Positions 9,204 through 17,875 of a stretch of 64,000 nucleotides of DNA are shown here, one piece after another. Position numbers and translations under genes: made by a program. The notes under the pieces are model-generated. The model worked only from the letters and a program-made list of their open reading frames with translations, was not told the DNA's origin and did no database searches. Source of the stretch: Carboxylicivirga sediminis (lineage in GTDB: Bacteria > Bacteroidota > Bacteroidia > Bacteroidales > Marinilabiliaceae); the NCBI RefSeq assembly GCF_018156225.1, contig NZ_JAGTAR010000012.1, positions 78,778-142,777 on the forward strand, written 5' to 3'. Each line of letters opens with the position of its first letter. The first letter of the stretch is position 1.

Positions 9204-10532
9204 CTATTTTAGAACTATGCTTTTACCAGCTTTCATTAATTCTAAATCCATTTGCATTCCTTTTACTCGCTTGGTATCTTCCTTTTCAGCTATTTCGCAG
9301 GCCTGTTGTTTAATTTTAATGGCCTCTTCTTTATCATTTCCATATAAATACAGGATGTTGGCATAGGCACTCATCGTTCGGTAATCGCCTGGTATAATAT
9401 AATAGGCCACCTTCATCCAACGCACAACATCTTCTTTGTCCTTTTCGCTTGTGACAAATTCGGCATAATCATTGACCATCATCGTTATCATCTGACTTTT
9501 TCGGACTGAAATTGGTCTTAAACTTTGTGCTTCCGGATCACCTTCAGCCTTCCGTTTTTGTACTTCCTGGTAAAAATTGCGTATTCTCTTCGCGTCAATT
9601 TCACTTATATAAGTTTCGATATTATCGCGTACCAACCGTTTGTAGTTTTCACCATCACCAATGCTCTTGTAATAATAGGTATATACTCTTTCACGTTGCT
9701 CCTCACCAACACTGGCACCTACATTAGCAGCTCTGTCAAACACCATCTCTAAGATTACAGTGTCTTTTTTAGCTACGGCATAATTGGTGGTATTCTCCAC
9801 CATCTGGCGTGGTATTAATTGGTATATTTCACGAATATCTTTTCTGACATAGAGCTTCCAGGCATCCGATCCATAATTGCGTTGAATAATTTCATCGGCT
9901 TTACCATCAAATATGATCTGCTTATAATGATCAGCCAATAGTGTGACCATTTCCTTGCTCGATTCATCAATAGATGTTTGAATACTCAGATAATGTTCCA
10001 AAATATCCATGTAATCTGATGACTTTGATTCCTTTAGTTTACCCAGGTAGCTAAGTAAAAACTGTTCATTATCCTTTTCTTTCTCATAGCGTTCTGCCAT
10101 ACGGCCCACACTATTTTTATCTTGTGCATAAGCCACCGCCTTTTTCACTTCCTTCATAAACTCGTCTTTGGGCATAGCTGAAGAAAAGCGATATACAACA
10201 AAGTCATCACCATCGATAAAAACATATCCAGGTAAACCTGTAATGCCGTATTTTTCTTTGATAACGGGACCTTCACCTCGTTCAACATCAACTTTTAAAG
10301 CAACCAGATGTTCATCGAAATAGTTACCAACTTCTTCATCCTTAAATACTGTATTGGCCATTTTCTTGCATGGGCCACACCACACCGCGTATCCATCGAT
10401 AAACAAAACCTTGTTTTCAGCCTTGGCTTTAGTTAAGGCCTGATTGAACGTTCCCTGTTCAAACTTGATACCCTGTGCTAAAACTGAAACAGAAAAGGCC
10501 ACCAACACTATCGCGCTAATTATATATTTCAT
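9204..10532 (-). CDS. secreted thioredoxin-fold protein (second paralogue)
   Basis: This is a 442-residue protein with signal peptide MKYIISAIVLVAFSVSVLA, thioredoxin domain with CGPC (VWCGPCKKM, Cys52/Cys55), cis-Pro loop (ITGLPGYVF) and a long helical C-terminus ending in a TPR-like motif (ILYLYGNDKEEAIKIKQQA). The start at 10532 is chosen because it begins at the signal peptide and leaves a 31-nt gap to the upstream gene, whereas the longer frame from 10580 overlaps that gene. It is probably co-transcribed with the paralogue at 10564-11907. Role: disulfide reduction or exchange in the periplasm or on outer-membrane-bound substrates (inferred). Confidence 0.85.
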   Translation of the reverse strand: MKYIISAIVLVAFSVSVLAQGIKFEQGTFNQALTKAKAENKVLFIDGYAVWCGPCKKMANTVFKDEEVGNYFDEHLVALKVDVERGEGPVIKEKYGITGLPGYVFIDGDDFVVYRFSSAMPKDEFMKEVKKAVAYAQDKNSVGRMAERYEKEKDNEQFLLSYLGKLKESKSSDYMDILEHYLSIQTSIDESSKEMVTLLADHYKQIIFDGKADEIIQRNYGSDAWKLYVRKDIREIYQLIPRQMVENTTNYAVAKKDTVILEMVFDRAANVGASVGEEQRERVYTYYYKSIGDGENYKRLVRDNIETYISEIDAKRIRNFYQEVQKRKAEGDPEAQSLRPISVRKSQMITMMVNDYAEFVTSEKDKEDVVRWMKVAYYIIPGDYRTMSAYANILYLYGNDKEEAIKIKQQACEIAEKEDTKRVKGMQMDLELMKAGKSIVLK

Positions 10533-10563
10533 AATCTTATTGAATCTATTATACCAAATTAAA

Positions 10564-11907
10564 CTATTCTCCTTTATCACTTTTCATCTTTTCAAGCTGG
10601 CGCTCTAACAGAGTTCGTTCTTTCTTTTTCTCAGGCAGCTTGCTTATAGCTAACTCCTTGTATTTAATGGCTTCGTTTCGCTTTCCTTGTTTATTCAATA
10701 CATCAGATCGAAGATTATCCATCATATAGTCATCTGGCATGAACTGCTCTCCATAATCAATCCATTTATACAACTGCTTATAGTCTGACTTCTTACTTGT
10801 GCAATGTCTTAGATTTTGACGCACCATTTTATCAATTGTACGAATCAATTTAGTGGCTCCTACTCCCTTTTCGTACGCTTTAAGCCTTGAGTTACCAATT
10901 AAACTTGGTCGATACTTATTTTCTTTGTAATCGAGGTAAGCCGCCTCATCATCAGCCTTGATTTGTGCCAATGACTTAGAATTAATAAGGCTATCAAGAT
11001 AAGCTTTCGACTGCTCTTTATAGGCTTTAAATTCTTTGTTCATTAACAAATAGTCTAACTCATAGCCTTTAATAGCCTCTGTATTCTTTGTAGCTTCTGG
11101 TAACTCTTTAAAATTAGTTATAAAAGCACGCATCATTTCAGGATCCTTTTCCTGATAGGCAAATGAACGGGTATTGGCGACAATACCACGCTTTAAGGCT
11201 TTTAAACTAGCCTCTTCGGCACGAGTGGCAATATCCATATACTCATCAAAGTTGGCGTATAAAATCTCTTCTGCTTTACCATCTACCATCAGGTACTTAC
11301 TATGATTTAGTAAGAACTCCATCATATCTACATCATCCTCTTTAATTTCTGTTTGAATACTTAACCAGTCTTCAATAGCTTGAAAAGGACTTTCACGGTT
11401 TTCGAGCATCTTTTCGATGTAGATTTTCAAGAAGCGTTCATCCGTCTTTTTACTATCATACTGCTCTTTCAGTTCAGCAATAGTGTAGCCACTTTTTACT
11501 GCTTCTAAAGCATTTTTGCCCATTTGAATGACCCCTGCTATATCTTTAGCACCAACATTTTTATAGACCATTTCTCCATCACCTCTTAAAAAGATCATGG
11601 TTGGATAGGCATCCACACCATATTTTCGAGCCGCCTGAACGCCTTCCTTTTCTGCATTAACCTTAACATTAATGAATTGGTGATTGAAAGACTTGCCAAC
11701 CTGCTCGTTTGTAAAAATCGTTCTTGCCATACTCTTACATGGCCCGCACCAATCTGTATATACATCAACGAATACCAGCTTATTCTCTTTACTGGCTTTT
11801 TGTAATGCTTCTTCAAGCGTTATGTGTTCAAAGTTAATTCCCTGACCATTGACTAACCCATATGACAGGGTTAACATTAAGACCAACAGAACTTCTAATT
11901 TCTTCAT
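10564..11907 (-). CDS. secreted thioredoxin-fold protein (third paralogue)
   Basis: This is a 447-residue protein with the same plan as its two neighbours: signal peptide (MKKLEVLLVLMLTLSYGLVN), CGPC active site (DWCGPCKSM, Cys54/Cys57), a DAYPTMIF cis-Pro loop, and a helical C-terminal region closing with a TPR-like segment (SDVLNKQGKRNEAIKYKELA). It is the first gene of a two-gene unit, preceded 57 nt upstream by a strong candidate ECF promoter (11964-11994). The N-terminal ~140 residues are recognisably thioredoxin; the rest I cannot assign to a named family with certainty. Confidence 0.85.
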   Translation of the reverse strand: MKKLEVLLVLMLTLSYGLVNGQGINFEHITLEEALQKASKENKLVFVDVYTDWCGPCKSMARTIFTNEQVGKSFNHQFINVKVNAEKEGVQAARKYGVDAYPTMIFLRGDGEMVYKNVGAKDIAGVIQMGKNALEAVKSGYTIAELKEQYDSKKTDERFLKIYIEKMLENRESPFQAIEDWLSIQTEIKEDDVDMMEFLLNHSKYLMVDGKAEEILYANFDEYMDIATRAEEASLKALKRGIVANTRSFAYQEKDPEMMRAFITNFKELPEATKNTEAIKGYELDYLLMNKEFKAYKEQSKAYLDSLINSKSLAQIKADDEAAYLDYKENKYRPSLIGNSRLKAYEKGVGATKLIRTIDKMVRQNLRHCTSKKSDYKQLYKWIDYGEQFMPDDYMMDNLRSDVLNKQGKRNEAIKYKELAISKLPEKKKERTLLERQLEKMKSDKGE

Positions 11908-11963
11908 AAATTAAAATTTAATTAGTTATTGCAGCAGAAATGATTAAGTATTTCTTTTGTACT

Positions 11964-11994
11964 AATGACGCAGGATAATACTTCGGGAGTGACA
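11964..11994 (-). promoter_or_regulatory. candidate ECF-sigma promoter P1
   Basis: On the reverse strand TGTCACTC (11987-11994), a 14-nt spacer and TGCGTCATT (11964-11972) are found 57 nt upstream of the thioredoxin gene start at 11907. The two boxes are identical to those at 15111-15141 and 24369-24400. Confidence 0.75.
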
Positions 11995-12125
11995 CAAGCC
12001 CAAAATAGTTGTGCTTATTGGGGGTAATCGTTACGCATGTTTTAGTTGATTGTGAGCAATTCGACATTACGTTTCTATAACGTTTGTCTCTTAAATCTCT
12101 GATTTACATACACACAACTAATAAT

Positions 12126-12188
12126 AAAAAAAACACTACCTGCAGTAGTCTTGAATGCGTCCGGCTCGAATACTTACTACCTGTAGTG
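12126..12188 (-). terminator. hairpin terminator of the M16 gene at 12215
   Basis: The outer stem CACTAC (12134-12139) pairs with GTAGTG (12183-12188). The enclosed sequence is itself partly self-complementary. On the reverse strand the structure is followed by TTTTTTTT. It starts about 27 nt past the stop codon. Confidence 0.6.
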
Positions 12189-12214
12189 ATATTTATAATT
12201 TATGTTTAGAAAAC

Positions 12215-14965
12215 TCATTTTTCTTTTGGAAAGCGATCTAACTGATAGTATTTATCTGCTTGAATAATCCGTTTCATTGCGCTCCTAATATCATTGGACG
12301 TAATTGATTTAATTACCTTATGGATTTCATTTGGATTTACTAATCTTCCATAATTAAGATACCATTTTGGCCAAATGCTTTTAAAGTTGTCATCTTCATA
12401 AAATGACATTACATACATGCTTCTCAACATCGCTTTAATAATCTGAATTTCATCATCGGATATTTCACCACGACTCATAGGTAGCAACACTTCATTGTGC
12501 ATAATAGTATGTGAGCGCTCAATGTTTTCGGGATCAATCAGGTACCTTAAACTTACCGATTGAAAATCAGTGGGAGACTTAACGGTGGTCATATTCCCTC
12601 CCGAAGCATAGATTAAACCATACTTTTCTCTTATTATCTCTCCAATCTTTAACAAGGCATGCTGTGAAATGGCTTGTACAATCAGTTCATCTTTTAGCGT
12701 TAATGGCTTGGCAGGAAAGTGATAAAACAAATAATCCACCTTCCCCGTTTTTGAATTCCACACAAATTCTTTTTTAACGGTCCCGTTTGGTACAATCAAC
12801 TGATTGACTTGCTGCTTTGGCCTCAAAACTTTTTCTGAAATCAATGTCCCCAGGTATTTAGACGCCAGCTCTTCAATGTTTTTAGGCAAGTCTCCTTGTA
12901 CTATAATTATCGAATTAGAAAGGTTACGCTTTATTAGTCGGTCATAGCTTAACAAACGTTCCCCCAACCCTTCAGTATTTAACGTATCGGGTTGAATAGC
13001 TAAATCCTGGATATCAAGATTCCTTTTATAGAGATCAAATTCCTTCTGGTTATCCAGAGTTCGTTTTGCAATCGACTCAAATTGTTTTAATACATCTTCA
13101 TCATCTGGCGCCCTGTTATCAGTCATTATCAGGTAGAAAATCTGAAATATCTTCTCAATATCAGAAGGTAAACCATTCATTTCTATCTCATAACCATAAT
13201 TATCAATTTCTGTTTTTTTAAGAATTTTCAGACCACGCTCCATTTGCCGTGCATCTTTAGCCGAATAGCTACTATACGAGTTATTGAATGATCGAATAGC
13301 ACCCTTATAAAACAGTCGATCACCTTCAGAAATTAAATTTAGTCCATCCTTTCCTACTAATTTTAAGGTGACTTTTTCATCAGATGTTTGGTGCATAACC
13401 GCCTTTAATCCATTCTTATACAACACTGTAGATATATGTTCATTAACTCGTTCGGACTTTAAAACATCAGCCACATGCTCTATTCCTGTTTCTATGTGCA
13501 CATCGCTGATTTCTTTTACTGTAGCAGTTGGTTCCTCAAATTGAAAGGGTATCGTTTCAATATCTGATAGATTTGCCAACTTATCTAAAATATATTGTTC
13601 ATTGAATTGCGGAGTGCAGGCAGATGATGTACTATCAAACATGGCTGTATAGTGCATATTCAAAAGTTCATCAAGCATATTCGAAAAATCAGCCGGCTTT
13701 AACTCACTAACAACCTGCTGTGTTAATTCATACTTTGTTTTGCCGCATAAAGGTGTATTCCCTTCTAAGAAGTGCGATTGAATGCCAGTTAATGAAATTG
13801 TTTGGTCATTCATATATTTGGCAGATCTTGCCAAACTATTTTTTGCCTGATAAGCAATCTCCTCTTCCAGAAAACCATGCTGCTTGGCTTGAGCCAGTAC
13901 GTTACAAAATGTATTAATCAGCTCGTCGTATTTAGTTTCTTTTCTATCCTGCAGTCTAAAGTTGAAAATTTCATTGCCTGGTACGATGCTTCCCATATTA
14001 GTCGATGGAGCTGCCATTGAATAATTTGAATGCTGTAACCTGAATTTGATGATATTGCTGAAGTAACTACGAATTAAATTTTGCTTAAATGTGGCATAGG
14101 TATCACTAGCAATTGGTGCTGTTTTAAACGCTATACCTATACGAGGTCGTGTATCTATCTGTGATGGTTTAAATTTACCGGTTACAATGGTTTCATTATT
14201 TATATTAACGTAGGAATTAGGTGTTCTATCAGTCGCGGCAGGTACCTTCTCAAAAATAGAACTTATGATCTTTTTCACTTTCCTACTATCTATTTTTCCA
14301 TAAACAACCAGAGCTAGTTTACCAGGCACATAGTTATTTCTATAGTACTCCTTTAAACTATTCAAATCAACGGCAAGAATCCCTTCTTTGGTACCTAACA
14401 CGTTGTGACCTTCAAGAATGGTTCCGTCCAATAACGAAGAGGCCGCTGTTCCTCCTCTATTAATTTCCTCAACAACAATTTTCTTCTCCAATTCAAATGC
14501 TTCCTCATCGAAGCTGAGATGAAACATCCAGTCTTTCAAAAGCAACAGGCTTCGTTTAAGATATTCGGTATCATCCTCTGGGATAGTCATAAAATACTGG
14601 ACATTTGAGCCCACCGTATACCCATTATAATCTCTTGCCGGCCGCATACCCATCCTTCGCATTTCAAGCACTCCTTCTGCTCCTGGATAGTTTTCACTCC
14701 CATTAAACATTACATGCTCCAGCAAGTGTGCAAATCCATGCTCTTCAGGCTTTTCTACCAATGCTCCCTGCCCTGATAACATTACCACCTTTACTTTACC
14801 TGGTTCGCCTTCCGGTGCTAAATAATAGGTTAAACCATTGTCTAACTTTCCAATAGTTAAGTTTTTGGGCATTGGCAATTGTTGTGCAAATAAGTTTCCG
14901 GTAAGAAATACCAGCAATACCAATAGGGTCGCTTGTTTATAATTAAATTCTATGTAATATTTCAT
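12215..14965 (-). CDS. M16 family zinc metallopeptidase (second, divergent)
   Basis: This is a 916-residue M16 peptidase with a signal peptide ending TGNLFA. The zinc motif HLLEH is intact (His80-Glu83-His84) and a downstream Glu pair (VVEEINRG) supplies the third ligand. The C-terminal half keeps the M16 fold but is more diverged. The ATG at 14965 is preferred over 14989 because it gives a shorter n-region in front of the hydrophobic segment. It has low similarity to the other M16 in the locus, so this is not a recent duplication. It forms its own transcription unit between promoter P2 (15111-15141) and a terminator, and probably degrades peptides in the periplasm. Confidence 0.92.
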   Translation of the reverse strand: MKYYIEFNYKQATLLVLLVFLTGNLFAQQLPMPKNLTIGKLDNGLTYYLAPEGEPGKVKVVMLSGQGALVEKPEEHGFAHLLEHVMFNGSENYPGAEGVLEMRRMGMRPARDYNGYTVGSNVQYFMTIPEDDTEYLKRSLLLLKDWMFHLSFDEEAFELEKKIVVEEINRGGTAASSLLDGTILEGHNVLGTKEGILAVDLNSLKEYYRNNYVPGKLALVVYGKIDSRKVKKIISSIFEKVPAATDRTPNSYVNINNETIVTGKFKPSQIDTRPRIGIAFKTAPIASDTYATFKQNLIRSYFSNIIKFRLQHSNYSMAAPSTNMGSIVPGNEIFNFRLQDRKETKYDELINTFCNVLAQAKQHGFLEEEIAYQAKNSLARSAKYMNDQTISLTGIQSHFLEGNTPLCGKTKYELTQQVVSELKPADFSNMLDELLNMHYTAMFDSTSSACTPQFNEQYILDKLANLSDIETIPFQFEEPTATVKEISDVHIETGIEHVADVLKSERVNEHISTVLYKNGLKAVMHQTSDEKVTLKLVGKDGLNLISEGDRLFYKGAIRSFNNSYSSYSAKDARQMERGLKILKKTEIDNYGYEIEMNGLPSDIEKIFQIFYLIMTDNRAPDDEDVLKQFESIAKRTLDNQKEFDLYKRNLDIQDLAIQPDTLNTEGLGERLLSYDRLIKRNLSNSIIIVQGDLPKNIEELASKYLGTLISEKVLRPKQQVNQLIVPNGTVKKEFVWNSKTGKVDYLFYHFPAKPLTLKDELIVQAISQHALLKIGEIIREKYGLIYASGGNMTTVKSPTDFQSVSLRYLIDPENIERSHTIMHNEVLLPMSRGEISDDEIQIIKAMLRSMYVMSFYEDDNFKSIWPKWYLNYGRLVNPNEIHKVIKSITSNDIRSAMKRIIQADKYYQLDRFPKEK

Positions 14966-15110
14966 ATGCAATTTTTTTTCTGTTGCCATATGGAACTCAC
15001 CCGCAAAATAATTATCCTCGTGTATGAGACCTTCTTCTAATGGCTCGTTTCATACTACAACATTTTTTTATGACTTATCGATTTTGAATTATGTTATTTT
15101 CCCTTTGATA

Positions 15111-15141
15111 AATGACGCAGTATTAAAAAATGAGAGTGACA
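15111..15141 (-). promoter_or_regulatory. candidate ECF-sigma promoter P2
   Basis: On the reverse strand TGTCACTC (15134-15141), a 14-nt spacer and TGCGTCATT (15111-15119) stand about 145 nt upstream of the M16 gene start at 14965 and after the terminator at 15199-15230. Confidence 0.75.
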
Positions 15142-15198
15142 ATTGATTAAGAAAAGTCATAGGCAAAATAAGAAATGAAATAGCTTCATAATCGTACA

Positions 15199-15230
15199 TA
15201 AAAAATGGGGCTAATTATTTAGCCCCATTT
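15199..15230 (-). terminator. intrinsic terminator of the fecR-susCD operon
   Basis: A perfect 12-bp stem (15203-15214 with 15219-15230, GGGGC core) closes a 4-nt loop and is followed on the reverse strand by a run of T. It lies 26 nt after the stop of the last lipoprotein gene. Confidence 0.9.
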
Positions 15231-15255
15231 AACAATCTTATATCACTAATACTAT

Positions 15256-16731
15256 TTATTGATAGAAGAATGTATATGTTTCACTTTTACCTTTGTAGGA
15301 GTAACTACCACCTGTATATGTCTTAACAAACTTGGTGATATTACCACTTTCATCCGTCTCATAAGTATAAGCTGGTAATAGCAGGTAAGTGTAATCAGTA
15401 GCACCAACAGTTTTTGTATAGATATATTTGTGCCAAAGAATATCATTAAAAATGTTTAATCGTACTGAATTCGCAACAGCAAAAGGCGGGAAGCCTTCCA
15501 TATACGTTGGCATAATGCTTGGAGCAAAATCTTCTCTGTGTTGTCTTCTATCTGGATTCGTCATGTATGTTTGACTTTGCCAGTATTCATTAAAAATCAT
15601 TTCTCCGGCTAAAAATGGGTCTGTATAATTCACATCAGATATCATCGTACTTCCTTTAAAGAATGATGATACTGCACCGTCAACATAAACGAAATTACTC
15701 ATCAACACATCTTTTTCGTACTCTCCGATGATATTTCCTTCGGTATCGAAATCAAAATCCTGTTCTTCAATGCTAGACACCTCCGTAGTACCTTCAACAT
15801 AATTAAAGTATGTCCTTGTTTCGTCATCAAATATGCCGTCACTATCAAGACTTCTGTATGTCATGGTATCAACCATTCCTAACTCATTATAACTAAACAG
15901 AGTTTGGTAATTTGTTCCGGATGAGAATATATAATCCATAATATCCAACTCTCCGGTTAACTCATTGTAATGGAACTGAATTTTAATGATAATCCCAGAC
16001 CTATTTTTATGTAAAATATGATCAGGACGTTTTACCTCATTCGTTTTATGAACATTCAATGTTGTTGTTGATGTCTGACCTGCTTCATCTTCAATAACGA
16101 TGTAAACCGGATATTTGACACCTAATTCCATTTGTCCAAGCAGCACCATTTGCTTAAGCGGCATCTCATAAATAACAGTATCGTCATCTGCGGGATAATA
16201 GCTAAATTGCTCTGTATCGTTGTAAATGATTTTAACAGATTTAAGAGGGTTCAAGCCAGTGGATACAATCCCTTTAACAAAGCAAGCCGGCACTGCTACT
16301 GCCAAATCATTACCTCCAACAAGGTTTATTTCAGGAAAAGAAAACGGTTTAACATCAATTCTAATGCCCTGATTAAATGTACGTGAATCTTTATCAGAAA
16401 CTTTAATGATATAGTTTAATACTGTATCCTTTTCAAAAGGAGTTAAGTCAACACGATAACTAAAATCAAACTTTTTCTTTCCATAATAGGTATCAATTTC
16501 CTCTAAAACCGAATAGTCGTTGGCGTTGATTAACTCAATAATTGACACTCCATTAGGCACATTCATCCTCATTGAGATATCATAATAATCAGCTGTATCG
16601 CGTCGTACCTCTACGCGCTGATCGGTCAATTCAAATCCTGGATCCGGAAAAGACGGATCTTCCTGGCATGCCTGAAATGTAATTAAACTGGCAATACCCA
16701 CAAGAAATATACATAATAATTGTTTAGTCAT
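15256..16731 (-). CDS. lipoprotein of the SusCD locus, unknown function
   Basis: This is a 491-residue protein with a lipoprotein signal (MTKQLLCIFLVGIASLITFQAC, lipobox Cys22). The first ~220 residues look like two or three beta-sandwich repeats, as in surface-exposed SusE-like proteins. The second half has short aromatic/acidic beta-hairpins (FSYNELGMVDTMTYRS, FNYVEGTTEV) that recall YD-type repeats, but I do not recognise the family. It is the last gene of the fecR-susC-susD unit, 18 nt after its neighbour. Its position suggests an accessory surface protein of the transporter, perhaps a ligand-binding one. That is inference from context. Confidence 0.7.
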   Translation of the reverse strand: MTKQLLCIFLVGIASLITFQACQEDPSFPDPGFELTDQRVEVRRDTADYYDISMRMNVPNGVSIIELINANDYSVLEEIDTYYGKKKFDFSYRVDLTPFEKDTVLNYIIKVSDKDSRTFNQGIRIDVKPFSFPEINLVGGNDLAVAVPACFVKGIVSTGLNPLKSVKIIYNDTEQFSYYPADDDTVIYEMPLKQMVLLGQMELGVKYPVYIVIEDEAGQTSTTTLNVHKTNEVKRPDHILHKNRSGIIIKIQFHYNELTGELDIMDYIFSSGTNYQTLFSYNELGMVDTMTYRSLDSDGIFDDETRTYFNYVEGTTEVSSIEEQDFDFDTEGNIIGEYEKDVLMSNFVYVDGAVSSFFKGSTMISDVNYTDPFLAGEMIFNEYWQSQTYMTNPDRRQHREDFAPSIMPTYMEGFPPFAVANSVRLNIFNDILWHKYIYTKTVGATDYTYLLLPAYTYETDESGNITKFVKTYTGGSYSYKGKSETYTFFYQ

Positions 16732-16749
16732 AATTAAAATTTTTGAAGA

Positions 16750-17841
16750 TTAAACCTCAGTAATTAACACTTCTATGTCAGGATTCAAGCTCATTAAATC
16801 AACTCCCCATCCAGAAACCAGGTTATATATTAAGCGGAGATTATCCTGTATATTTTCAGGAAACGCCTCAAATTCAGATGCATTGCGAAATAACAGCTCA
16901 TTGATGTAGGAGCGTACGTCCTTTCCAACACCAGGAACAAAATCATAGGTTGGCTTAAATGCCTTATAGTGTTTTACCCAAACGCCATCGACACGCTCCC
17001 AAACAGTACCTAGGCCTGATGATGAATTGTAAAAATACTGGGCATCAATAAATCCTTTAGAATAAACCCAATCCTTATCAATAACAGACAGACTTGTTTC
17101 CTCATCAATTCCCATCTCTTCGCGATATATCGCATCCATCTCTTGCCCATAATAATCTAGTTTATTGGCATAAAACTCCTCCGGCACCAAGCTGTAAAGA
17201 TTATTCATTTCCATCACCTTAGCCAGAAACACATAAAAATCATCGATGATAAAATCTTCTGTATTTTGGGTCACTTCATCCTGATTAACATTGATGACTA
17301 TTGAATGAACATTGTAAACCATACTCAATGAACCATCAGTGTATCTTGAATATCTTGCTTCAGACTCGGTTAATGCATTAATATTAACTCGATCGTTGGC
17401 ATAAACAGATGCACTTATTAATACTTTTTGGGGTAGTTTACTAGCAATCATGCTTCCCGGAGTAAAGAATTTAAAGATAGCCGTATCAACAAACGCAAGT
17501 GCATCATCTACATACTTATTGTAATCGGCCAGTCCTTCAGCATCCATATTTCCCTCTTCATCAACAAACAGACTGCTGATTTGAGGTATTTCTACCTGTC
17601 CCCACAAGCGGGCAGCATCATCTGTTTGAGCTACATAGGCAAAATCTAGTGTGTCATCATATTCATGTAATATACCAACATGGTAATCCTCGTAGATACG
17701 CTTGACAATAGGTCGTGATAAATCAACCTGCGAAGCTACACGATCAATATCCTTATATGAAGGTTGTAAGCTATCTTCGTCTTGCTCGCAAGCATAGATT
17801 AACCCAACCAATAAAATATATAATATCCAATTTTTCTTCAT
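16750..17841 (-). CDS. SusD-associated metallohydrolase-like lipoprotein lacking HExxH
   Basis: This is a 363-residue lipoprotein (lipobox LIYAC). Its length, its place right after susD and several segments resemble the putative zinc metallohydrolase lipoproteins often encoded beside SusC/SusD pairs. The resembling segments are the LPQKVLISASVY strand, a VPEEFYANK stretch, DWVYSKGFIDAQY, and a closing helix with SGWGVDLMSL. The helix that should hold HExxH instead reads FYVFLAKVMEMNNL, with no His, so zinc catalysis appears lost. A binding or structural role is then likelier than proteolysis. The family link is my pattern match and needs a profile search. The start is the ATG at 17841; the frame can be read from a TTG six bases earlier. 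Confidence 0.6.
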   Translation of the reverse strand: MKKNWILYILLVGLIYACEQDEDSLQPSYKDIDRVASQVDLSRPIVKRIYEDYHVGILHEYDDTLDFAYVAQTDDAARLWGQVEIPQISSLFVDEEGNMDAEGLADYNKYVDDALAFVDTAIFKFFTPGSMIASKLPQKVLISASVYANDRVNINALTESEARYSRYTDGSLSMVYNVHSIVINVNQDEVTQNTEDFIIDDFYVFLAKVMEMNNLYSLVPEEFYANKLDYYGQEMDAIYREEMGIDEETSLSVIDKDWVYSKGFIDAQYFYNSSSGLGTVWERVDGVWVKHYKAFKPTYDFVPGVGKDVRSYINELLFRNASEFEAFPENIQDNLRLIYNLVSGWGVDLMSLNPDIEVLITEV

Positions 17842-17875
17842 GATCAAATACTTATTTAATTATAGACAATCTACC

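Larger units (their letters stand above)
11908..12214. other. intergenic region holding promoter P1 and the M16 terminator
   Basis: This 307-nt gap has no gene. It contains the candidate ECF promoter P1 for the thioredoxin pair and, at its right side, the large hairpin that ends the upstream M16 unit. The sequence between them has no clear feature. Confidence 0.6.
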
